The notes under the pieces are model-generated. The model did not search any database and was not told the DNA's origin. It saw only the letters and a list, made by a program, of their open reading frames with translations. The translations under genes were made by a program, and so were the position numbers. Positions 26,693 to 33,985 of a stretch of DNA of 36,595 bases are shown one piece after another. Origin of the DNA: UBA993 sp964389365 (GTDB taxonomy: Bacteria > Bacillota > Dethiobacteria > DTU022); the NCBI GenBank assembly GCA_964389365.1, contig CAYMDO010000019.1, positions 1 through 36,595 of the forward strand, in the 5' to 3' direction. The first letter of the stretch is position 1. The number at the start of each line of letters is the position of its first letter.

Positions 26693-27685
26693 CTATTTGC
26701 GGCCCGGCGAATCTGCCGCCACAAAGCGCGGCTTTCTTTCCAGGGTATGAACGGCATTTATTTTACGGATAGTCCTTGTGATCCCGCGCATCACCAGTGA
26801 TTGTGTCTCAGCGGTGCCCCCCTGATAGCGTACCCCACCCAGCATATCGCCATCGGTAATGCCGGTAGCAGCAAAGAAGATGTCTTCACTTTTTACCAGG
26901 TCATCAAGCGTTAATATTTTTTCAAGCTCAGCTTTGTCCTTTTCATAAAAATGATCCATATCCTCACTTTTCGGGATCAGGCGGCCCTGCAGCTCGCCAC
27001 CTAAAATCTTCAGGGCTACTGCTGCAAGGACCCCTTCGGGGGCGCCGCCGATACCAAACAAGATATCAACGCCTGTATTGTCAAGAGCTGTGGCAATCGC
27101 CGCCGAAACATCACCGTCGCTGATCAGCTTGATCCTGGCCCCGGCTTCACGGATTTCGGTTATGATCTTCTTATGGCGTGGGCGGTCGAGGATAATTGCC
27201 GTTAAATCACGGACATTCCTGTGAAGCGCTTCGGCTACCGCTTTTAAATTATCGCTGACCGGGGCGGCAATATCAATACAACCGCGGGCTTTTGGCCCGA
27301 CAGCAATCTTATCCATGTAAAAAACATCCGGAGCCTGGAGCAGGCAACCCCGAGGGGCAACAGCCACGACTGACAGGGCGTTTGGTAAACCCCGGGCTAC
27401 CAGGTTGGTCCCTTCAAGGGGGTCAACAGCAACGTCCACCTTGGGCTCGCTGCTTATCCCCACCTGCTCGCCGATGTAGAGCATCGGCGCTTCATCCTTC
27501 TCCCCTTCGCCGATTACCACAGTGCCATCAATGTGGACAGTATCGAATACCGAGCGCATCGCGTCCACTGCCGCCTGATCGGCTGCCTCTTTATCGCCCA
27601 GCCCCATCAGGCGGCCGCAGGCCAGGGCAGCCGCTTCTGTAACCCGGACAAACTCAAGGGAAAGCTCCCGTTCCATTTCCTTCAC
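26693..27685 (-). CDS. glpX: Class II fructose-1,6-bisphosphatase
   Basis: GlpX hydrolyses fructose-1,6-bisphosphate in gluconeogenesis with Mn. Motifs are intact: ELSLEFVRVTEAAAL near the start, VIGEGEKDEAPML, and DVAVDPLEGTN, the metal and phosphate site. GGAPEGVLAAVALK and the late TGITDGDMLGGVRY also belong to the family. GTG 27685 is preferred because GAGGTG lies six bases upstream; ATG 27676 would match B. subtilis GlpX and is possible. It lies 82 bases after arginine deiminase on the same strand and may be cotranscribed. The gene for glycerol-3-phosphate oxidation is 25 kb away. Confidence 0.95.
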   Translation of the reverse strand: MKEMERELSLEFVRVTEAAALACGRLMGLGDKEAADQAAVDAMRSVFDTVHIDGTVVIGEGEKDEAPMLYIGEQVGISSEPKVDVAVDPLEGTNLVARGLPNALSVVAVAPRGCLLQAPDVFYMDKIAVGPKARGCIDIAAPVSDNLKAVAEALHRNVRDLTAIILDRPRHKKIITEIREAGARIKLISDGDVSAAIATALDNTGVDILFGIGGAPEGVLAAVALKILGGELQGRLIPKSEDMDHFYEKDKAELEKILTLDDLVKSEDIFFAATGITDGDMLGGVRYQGGTAETQSLVMRGITRTIRKINAVHTLERKPRFVAADSPGRK

Positions 27686-27767
27686 GCTCCTCACCTCTAT
27701 TAGACAACTCTTTTTCCTGCAGCTCTTTTATTCGGGCCGTTTAAGCATATTGTTTTAGATGCAAAAT

Positions 27768-28991
27768 TTAGTCGGCGAGCGCTTCGCGCTCCAGAGGCAT
27801 ACTCATACACCGCGGGCCGCCACGTCCCCTTACCAGTTCGGAACCGCCAATTTCGATAACCTCAACCCCGCTTTTACGCAACGTTTCATTCGTTGCTTCG
27901 TTGCGGTCGTAAGCGACCACCGTTCCCGGTTTAATCGCCAGAGTATTGGTGCTGTCGCCCCACTGCTCGCGGGCGGCGGTAATCTCCTCATTGGCACCGG
28001 AAAAGATTATTTCTACATCTTTAATCTTTAACGCTTTTTTAAGCGCCCCCACAAGGCTGTGGCCACTGGTGGCCTCGACCCGTCCGTCCGTGCTTTTTTC
28101 CAACCAGTAGATGTTAACCTGGTCCCTGACCCCCGGGTACATCAGGAATTTTTCCCGGTCAACCATGGTCAGAACCGTATCTAAGTGCATATAAGCCCTG
28201 CGGGAAGGAATCTGCACCACCACTATCTGTTTAACCAACTCCTTTTCAACTAGGTATTTTGCGGCGATCCACTCAATCGCTTCTTCTGTTGTCCTTTCGC
28301 TCAACCCGATCATCAAGCTGTCCCGATTGAGAACGAAAACATCTCCACCTTCAATTCCGTAGGGGATTTCTTCATGATAGGCAAGATCCACATTCTTAAA
28401 AAGAGGATGGTATTTTTGAATCATGCGGATAAAAATGGTCTCCAGACGGCGTGCCTGTAAGAACATACTGCTGATCTGGAGCCGGCCGCCGATCATTGCG
28501 GCATGATCGCGGGTGAAGTACATATTGGGCAACGGAGCCAGGTAAAAAGGATAACTATCAAGGGTCAGGTCGCTCAGCGTCTTATACTTTTTGAGGTGCT
28601 GCACTTCCTGCTTGGATAAACCGGCAATAATCGAAGATACCAGATCTTCAGGCGGCAGCTCATATAAAAAGTTATATATTGTATCAAGCACATCCGGTTC
28701 GATCAGCGGGCTGGCCTTCAGGTGCTTTTTGATCAGCTCACTCTTAACCCCGGGATCCTGGATTATGTCATAGAGCATACGGCTGACGTAATATACCTCG
28801 ACCCCGTTCTCTTTTAGCTTCTGGGCAAACCCATCGTGTTCCACCTGGGCCTTGGACAGCCATGGAATCTCGTCAAAAAGTAGGTCTTCCAGGTATCGGG
28901 GAGTAAGGTTCTTTAACTCCAAACCGGGCCTGTGCAGTAATACTTTTTTCAACGGCCCAACCTCGGACCAGCCATGCATTATATCGTCCAC
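27768..28991 (-). CDS. arcA: Arginine deiminase
   Basis: This enzyme hydrolyses arginine to citrulline and ammonia, the first step of the arginine deiminase energy pathway. Guanidino-modifying-enzyme motifs are complete: NMYFTRDHAAMIGG, GIEGGDVFVL, YMHLDTVLTMVD and the catalytic Cys in GRGGPRCMSMPL near the C terminus. Length 407 is standard. AGGAGG is followed by two GTG codons; 28991 has the better spacing (seven bases), 28994 the worse. There is no arcB, arcC or arcD next to it, only glpX downstream, so the pathway partners must be elsewhere or absent. Confidence 0.95.
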   Translation of the reverse strand: MDDIMHGWSEVGPLKKVLLHRPGLELKNLTPRYLEDLLFDEIPWLSKAQVEHDGFAQKLKENGVEVYYVSRMLYDIIQDPGVKSELIKKHLKASPLIEPDVLDTIYNFLYELPPEDLVSSIIAGLSKQEVQHLKKYKTLSDLTLDSYPFYLAPLPNMYFTRDHAAMIGGRLQISSMFLQARRLETIFIRMIQKYHPLFKNVDLAYHEEIPYGIEGGDVFVLNRDSLMIGLSERTTEEAIEWIAAKYLVEKELVKQIVVVQIPSRRAYMHLDTVLTMVDREKFLMYPGVRDQVNIYWLEKSTDGRVEATSGHSLVGALKKALKIKDVEIIFSGANEEITAAREQWGDSTNTLAIKPGTVVAYDRNEATNETLRKSGVEVIEIGGSELVRGRGGPRCMSMPLEREALAD

Positions 28992-29216
28992 CACAATCCC
29001 TCCTGCATATTAACTCTTCGTTTATGTTTCGCTGCATATCGAAGTTTTCCTGTATTGATGCGCAAGCCTAACGCATATGTTACCTGACAGGCAAAATCGC
29101 TGATTTTTGGCGCAGCTCCTGATTGAATCCCACCACAGCTTGCAATTTTCAGCGAACTAGGTTAAGATTATGAGGGGCTTCAAAATAGAGGCCGTAATGA
29201 AAGACGATGGAGGCAG

Positions 29217-29255
29217 GAGCATTTCCTTTCGTTTTGGGGGTGCTCTTTGTTTATA
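29217..29255 (+). promoter_or_regulatory. Terminator-like hairpin in the helicase leader (candidate attenuator)
   Basis: GAGCA (29217-29221) pairs with TGCTC (29241-29245), extended inside by TTTCC/GGGGG with G-U pairs. It is followed by a T-rich run (TTTGTTTATATTT) before the helicase ribosome site AAAGGG (29261-29266). Its position between any upstream promoter and the gene suggests attenuation. The rest of the gap from 28992 contains an AAAATC/GATTTT hairpin and no gene. Confidence 0.5.
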
Positions 29256-29277
29256 TTTAGAAAGGGTTTGACTTTAG

Positions 29278-30732
29278 ATGACAACTTTTTACGAATTATC
29301 AATCAGCCACGATTTAATCAGGGCAACTGTAACCATGGGCTTCGAGGAAGCTACAAAAATACAGGAGTTGGCCATCCCGATAGCCCTGAGCGGTAAAGAC
29401 CTGATCGGACAGGCTCAGACCGGTACCGGTAAAACAGCTGCTTTCGGCCTTCCGATGCTGGAAAAGATCCGGCCTGCGGGCGGGGCCATCCAGGGACTGG
29501 TAATGACGCCCACCAGGGAGCTGGCCGTCCAGGTAGCCGAAGAACTGAATACGCTCGGAAAATATAAAAACATTCGCGCTCTGCCAATATACGGCGGGCA
29601 GGATATTGAAAGGCAAATCCGGGCCCTAAAAAGCAAGCCCCATGTAATAGTGGCCACACCGGGTCGCTTGATGGACCACATGCGGCGAAAACTAATCCGC
29701 TTCCAGCAGCTGCATATTGTGGTTCTTGATGAAGCGGATGAGATGCTTAATATGGGCTTCAGGGAAGACATCGAAGCGATCCTTTCCGAAGTGCCCGAAA
29801 ACAGGCAAACGTTGCTTTTTTCAGCTACCATGCCCCGACCGATTTTGGACCTGGCACAGCAGTTTATGCATGAGCCTGAGTTTATTAAGATCCAGGCAAA
29901 AGAGGTTACCGTACCCAACACTGAACAGTACTACTACCAGGTTCACGAAAAAGAAAAGTTCGATGCGCTCTGCCGACTGCTCGACCTTCACTCGCCGGAA
30001 GCATCAATTATTTTTGCCCGCACCAAGCGCCGGGTTGATGAACTTTTGGATGGCCTGGTTAAGCGAGGTTACTCTGCCGAGGCGATCCACGGTGATTTAA
30101 CCCAGGCCAGGCGGGATACCGTAATGCGTAATTTTAAAAACGGCCATACCGAGCTGCTGGTTGCTACCGATGTTGCCGCCCGCGGCCTTGACATCGGCTC
30201 GGTTACACATATTTACAACTTTGATATTCCGCAGGATCCGGAAAGTTATGTACACCGCATCGGGCGGACCGGCAGGATTGGCCGCGCCGGGCTGGCAGCC
30301 ACCCTGGTGCTCCCCCGCGAAATAGATCACCTGGAACTGATCGAGCGTTCCATTAAGCGCAGGATCATACGCCAACAGGTTCCCAGTATGGACGAAGCGA
30401 TTAAGGGACAGCAAAGAATAACCGTCGGAAGGCTCATGGAAATAGTCGAAGCCGGGGAATACCGGGCTTACAAAGACGTAGCCCGTGAACTGCTGGAAAG
30501 CGAAAGCGCCCCAACTTTGTTGGCTGCAGCGCTCAAACTTTTAACCAGGGAACCGGATCAAACCCCGGTAATGATCACCGCTGATCAAACCTGGTACCCG
30601 AAAAAGAAATCGCAGCCGGCCGCGCAGCAGCGCGGCACATTCCGCCCCAAGCAGGACAGCCGCAAAGGACGCGGCGGTTACCGCAGCGGCAGCGGCAAAA
30701 AGAGCCGCTTCCGCCCGGACCATCGCTCTTAG
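29278..30732 (+). CDS. DEAD-box ATP-dependent RNA helicase
   Basis: This CshA/DeaD-like helicase would remodel RNA in decay, ribosome assembly or cold adaptation. All motifs are present: Q-motif with KIQELAIP, AQTGTGKT, PTRELA, TPGR, DEAD in VVLDEADEML, SAT, and the C-terminal domain with ARGLDI and HRIGRTGR. After the helicase core (about 375) come about 60 residues of helical linker and a basic tail rich in Lys, Arg, Gly and Ser (about 430-484) suited to RNA binding. ATG 29278 has AAAGGG eleven bases upstream, a rather long spacing. It is convergent with the signalling cluster. Confidence 0.95.
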   Translation: MTTFYELSISHDLIRATVTMGFEEATKIQELAIPIALSGKDLIGQAQTGTGKTAAFGLPMLEKIRPAGGAIQGLVMTPTRELAVQVAEELNTLGKYKNIRALPIYGGQDIERQIRALKSKPHVIVATPGRLMDHMRRKLIRFQQLHIVVLDEADEMLNMGFREDIEAILSEVPENRQTLLFSATMPRPILDLAQQFMHEPEFIKIQAKEVTVPNTEQYYYQVHEKEKFDALCRLLDLHSPEASIIFARTKRRVDELLDGLVKRGYSAEAIHGDLTQARRDTVMRNFKNGHTELLVATDVAARGLDIGSVTHIYNFDIPQDPESYVHRIGRTGRIGRAGLAATLVLPREIDHLELIERSIKRRIIRQQVPSMDEAIKGQQRITVGRLMEIVEAGEYRAYKDVARELLESESAPTLLAAALKLLTREPDQTPVMITADQTWYPKKKSQPAAQQRGTFRPKQDSRKGRGGYRSGSGKKSRFRPDHRS

Positions 30733-30735
30733 CAA

Positions 30736-30761
30736 CACTGTGTACCGGGTTATCAAGTTAT
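30736..30761 (+). repeat. 26-bp direct repeat, left copy
   Basis: It reads CACTGTGTACC-GG-GTTATCAAGTTAT and matches the copy at 33960-33985 at 23 of 26 positions in the same orientation. It lies between the helicase stop and the end of the DUF1638-like/GGDEF gene. Confidence 0.7.
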
Positions 30762-30766
30762 TTTAA

Positions 30767-32248
30767 TCAGGCCATGACTACCCGGTTGCGGCCGCCGGCT
30801 TTTGCATCGTAAAGGGCTTTGTCGGCGGCGGCAACCATTTTGTCAACTGTTATCTCTACAACCGGCACCCGGCAGCATACCCCTATACTCAGAGTGACAT
30901 AACCGCTAACCGGCGATCCATCGTGTTTAATATTCAAAGCTTCGATATCCTGCCTGATTATTTCCGCCAGTTGAGCAGCCCCCGCTTTGTCAACTGCCGG
31001 CAAAACAAGGGTAAATTCTTCGCCCCCGTACCGGGCGGCCAAATCGCCGCTACGCTGGCTGTGATTGGCCAATACTGCCGCCACCGCCTTCAGGCAGTCG
31101 TCCCCGGCCTGGTGCCCGTAAAGATCGTTATAATGCTTGAAATAATCGATATCGCACATCATCATGGCCAGCGGTTTTCCCTCCCGTAGCAGCCTGCGCC
31201 ATTCATGATCCAGGTGTTCTTCCAGTTTGCGCCTGTTAGCGACACCAGTTAGGCCATCGGTAGCGGATAGATCCTTGATAGTTTTGTAGTATCTGGCATT
31301 CTCAATCGCCAGCCCGCAGATGTTAGCGATTCTGTCTGCCATTTTTTTATAAAGAGGCAGATAGCGGGGCTGGTTCACGCCGATAATGTCTATCATACCG
31401 AGTAAACCGCTACTACCCTGCACTGCAAGGGAAAAGCTGTCGGTATCACTTATCGCTGACGCATAACCGCTTGGGCCGGCGTGGACTGATAGTCTTAAGT
31501 TAACTTCCCGCGGGGCAAAGAGCATCCGGAATACATTTTTTATATTTTCAAGCACGAACTCTTCTTCGCGAATCCGGGCCATATTATTGAGCAAATCAAG
31601 CATCATGGCAAAGTCGGCCAACTCTTTCTGTTTTTCGTCCATTTTCTCTTTCTCAGCTTGAACGCTGCTGTCGGCCCTCGCTTTTAACACCCTGCCGTCA
31701 AGCAGCAGTTTTAAATAATCAAGGCCGACTATAACCTGTTCATGAGGCCGCTCGATATAATGCGCAAAATTGCTGAGGTTAGCCTCAGCTGTCGGGTCGA
31801 TCCCGGTATCGAGCAACAAGATCGACCGGGTCGTATCTTTGAAAAAATTTACTGCCGTAGGCTGATCAAAGCCCCAGCCTTCCAGGGTCCCCCGCCAGTG
31901 CGACAGCCAGCCGGGTGTAACCAGGTAATAACCTTTTTGAATATAATACTCTGTCATGTCGGGTCCAATAACCATATGGCTGCACTGCTTAAAATCAGGG
32001 TTATAAGAGCTGCCTGCTATTAGCCATTTTCCTGGCAGGCCGGTAATACCGCCGCAGCTGGCCACGTGCAGTTCCTGATAATCGCCCAGGCCCGTCAGCT
32101 TTTCCTGCAGTGTCGACCACTCAATGAGCGGCATACCGCAGCGGCTGGGGATGTAGATTACCTCAACATCGCCATAATTTTCTTTCAGGTTAAGGGTTTC
32201 CAGTTCCCGGCAGTAATTGCTGCAAAAAACAAATACCTGTTCAGCCAT
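30767..32248 (-). CDS. DUF1638-like/GAF/GGDEF protein, putative corrinoid-linked diguanylate cyclase
   Basis: Residues 1-185 resemble DUF1638 (segments SCGGITG, GYYLVTPGWLSHWRG and ILLLDTG, plus Cys at 9, 13, 37, 65 and 89), a domain usually encoded beside corrinoid methyltransferases. A coiled linker (about 190-220) leads to a GAF-like domain (about 225-320) and a GGDEF domain with active-site GGEEF (408-412) and an upstream product-inhibition site RSGD (399-402). It should therefore make cyclic-di-GMP in response to something bound at the front. The ATG overlaps the stop of the upstream MtaA-like gene in ATGGCTGA, with AGGTGAG as ribosome site, so translation is coupled. There is no membrane helix. 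The DUF1638 match is from pattern memory and moderate. Confidence 0.82.
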   Translation of the reverse strand: MAEQVFVFCSNYCRELETLNLKENYGDVEVIYIPSRCGMPLIEWSTLQEKLTGLGDYQELHVASCGGITGLPGKWLIAGSSYNPDFKQCSHMVIGPDMTEYYIQKGYYLVTPGWLSHWRGTLEGWGFDQPTAVNFFKDTTRSILLLDTGIDPTAEANLSNFAHYIERPHEQVIVGLDYLKLLLDGRVLKARADSSVQAEKEKMDEKQKELADFAMMLDLLNNMARIREEEFVLENIKNVFRMLFAPREVNLRLSVHAGPSGYASAISDTDSFSLAVQGSSGLLGMIDIIGVNQPRYLPLYKKMADRIANICGLAIENARYYKTIKDLSATDGLTGVANRRKLEEHLDHEWRRLLREGKPLAMMMCDIDYFKHYNDLYGHQAGDDCLKAVAAVLANHSQRSGDLAARYGGEEFTLVLPAVDKAGAAQLAEIIRQDIEALNIKHDGSPVSGYVTLSIGVCCRVPVVEITVDKMVAAADKALYDAKAGGRNRVVMA

Positions 32249-33299
32249 TAAAGCTCACCTGCAAATCTATGGGGTATTTTCCGTATGCCCGCACCGCTTC
32301 AGAAATTGCCATCAAAACATGATCCGGTACCTGGAACGGGATTTCTCCATGGTTGTCCGACAGGATAAATCCACCCCCGGCCGCAGCCCCGGCAATAGCC
32401 ACTTTTACAGCTCTTTCAGCCTCTTTTGGGCTCCAGTGAACCATTTCCAAGCCGCTCAGGTTGCCAATCAGGCTGAGTTTTCCGCGGGTTGCTTCTTTTA
32501 GTGCTTTCAAATCTTCACCGGCGCTGACACCAACCGCTCCGGTTCCCGTTTCAGCCAGGTCGCTTATAATAGGCATGGCGATCCCTGAGGCCATATGTGT
32601 TGCAGTCGGCCCCTTGATGTTAGCTATTGTTTGCCTGGCCACCTGATAACCAGTTTTCAGGTAGAGATCACGGGGGATTATAGTTGGCGAAGATACCGGA
32701 TCAGAATAGCAGATTGCCGTCGCCCCCGCCGCAAGCTGGGCATTGGCCCAGGCAGTGCAGAACTGCTGGTTAGCCGCCATTAGTTGCTTAAATAACTCCG
32801 GCTCGTTATAGATCAATTCATAGTATGCCTCAAAACCAAGCTGCATCACCGGCAGGGAAAAGGGAGACATTACCACCCCGATAATTGGAACTTCACCGCC
32901 GACTTCGCTTTTCATCAAACTGATTGCTTTTAATACCTTAAGCAGGCATGGTGTCTCTGTAACAACCGGAACCTTTAGCCCGCTGATCAAGCCCAAATCT
33001 GCAATGAACGGGTTTCCTGAATTAGGCGGCCCGTTGTCATAATAGATCACTTCGCCGCCCCAGGCTTCAACTTCAACCGGGGCGTAAAAGAAACCGTACA
33101 GGCAGTCATTGCTGTATTTTTGGCGCATTATTAACTGGCCTTCAGCCACCTTCTCTGCCCTGGAAAAATATTCCTTGATCGTCAAACCAAGTTCCTTAGC
33201 CCCATGCACGGTTAACAGCAAAAAGAGAGGAACCCGGTCCGGTTCCCGGTGCCCGAGAGAGGTCAGCACCCTCTGCATGGAAGTCATTTTTTCACCCAT
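32241..33299 (-). CDS. Methylcobamide methyltransferase (MtaA/UroD-family) homologue with altered zinc ligands
   Basis: This is a 352-residue protein of the uroporphyrinogen decarboxylase superfamily, in the branch that moves methyl groups from corrinoid proteins: MTSMQRVLTSLGHREPDRVP at the front, YSDPVSSPTIIP (about 198-209) and GNLSGLEMVHWSP. MtaA/MtbA bind zinc through His-x-Cys and a later Cys. Here the sequence is THMASG (His235, Ala237) and the later position reads SDNHGEIP (His317), so both cysteines are missing. It may use another thiol-free acceptor, have different metal ligands, or only sense. ATG 33299 has GGAGG eight bases upstream and overlaps the stop of the corrinoid protein gene by eight bases. 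No coenzyme M role should be assumed. Confidence 0.85.
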   Translation of the reverse strand: MGEKMTSMQRVLTSLGHREPDRVPLFLLLTVHGAKELGLTIKEYFSRAEKVAEGQLIMRQKYSNDCLYGFFYAPVEVEAWGGEVIYYDNGPPNSGNPFIADLGLISGLKVPVVTETPCLLKVLKAISLMKSEVGGEVPIIGVVMSPFSLPVMQLGFEAYYELIYNEPELFKQLMAANQQFCTAWANAQLAAGATAICYSDPVSSPTIIPRDLYLKTGYQVARQTIANIKGPTATHMASGIAMPIISDLAETGTGAVGVSAGEDLKALKEATRGKLSLIGNLSGLEMVHWSPKEAERAVKVAIAGAAAGGGFILSDNHGEIPFQVPDHVLMAISEAVRAYGKYPIDLQVSFNG

Positions 33300-33945
33300 T
33301 GCTGCAGCCTCCATTCAGCTCCGAGACCAGGTGCAAAGCTTCCGAAGCAGAGAACCCTGCAGCGTCGGCGCCAACCTCAAGCCACAGATCACGGTCAAGG
33401 CGAAAAGGCGCGCCGCCAACTATTATTTTCACGCGGCTGTTACGGCGGCTTAAGCTCTTAACAACCTCTTTCACCTGCAGGGCGGAAGATAGCATCAGGA
33501 CTGAAATTAACAGGGTCTCGATTTGATCTTCTTTTGCGCGCCAGACCAGCTCTTCAGTTTCCACTCTGCCGTAATCAATCAGCTGATAGCCGCCCGACCG
33601 CAAGGTTGCATAGACAATCCGCTTGCCGATGGCGTGGTAATCATTTAACAGGGCGATCGCGATTTTGGGTTTATCTTTCCGCAAACCGCTATCATCGGGT
33701 ATAACTTTTTCCACCAGATCCTCGCAGATCCTGCCGCTCATGTAAACCTGGGAGAGAGAGTAATTACCGCTTTCCCAGCCATCGCCAATCTGATCGAGAG
33801 ACTTGACCAGCACTTCCTCTACAAAATCAAAAGCAGTCCTGTTAGTCAGATAGTTTGCCAGGATTGAAGCCGCAATATCGGAATCGTTTGAAAGCAGAGC
33901 TGTCCTGAAGTCATCCACTAAACCTGCCATTGCTATCCGGACCAT
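33292..33945 (-). CDS. Corrinoid (B12-binding) protein of the methyltransferase type
   Basis: This 217-residue protein has two domains. A helical cap (about 10-85, including IGDGWESGNYSLSQVYMSG) is followed by a Rossmann B12-binding domain (about 92-210). The cobalt-ligating motif D-x-H-x-x-G is intact as DYHAIG (102-107), with matching SVLMLSSAL and VGGAP for the nucleotide tail. It should carry a corrinoid that can be methylated by or serve its MtaA-like neighbour. It starts the coupled trio. The start is uncertain: ATG 33945 sits directly against GGGAG, ATG 33930 lacks one. No substrate methyltransferase gene is adjacent, unlike catabolic systems. Confidence 0.9.
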   Translation of the reverse strand: MVRIAMAGLVDDFRTALLSNDSDIAASILANYLTNRTAFDFVEEVLVKSLDQIGDGWESGNYSLSQVYMSGRICEDLVEKVIPDDSGLRKDKPKIAIALLNDYHAIGKRIVYATLRSGGYQLIDYGRVETEELVWRAKEDQIETLLISVLMLSSALQVKEVVKSLSRRNSRVKIIVGGAPFRLDRDLWLEVGADAAGFSASEALHLVSELNGGCSNG

Positions 33946-33959
33946 CTCCCTTCAGCTGG

Positions 33960-33985
33960 CACTGTGTATCAAGTTATCAAGTTAT
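33960..33985 (+). repeat. 26-bp direct repeat, right copy
   Basis: It matches 30736-30761 at 23 of 26 positions and has an internal tandem of TCAAGTTA. It covers the stop codon of the PAS/GGDEF/HD gene and lies about 15 bases upstream of the corrinoid gene, where it could also be a regulatory site. Confidence 0.7.
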
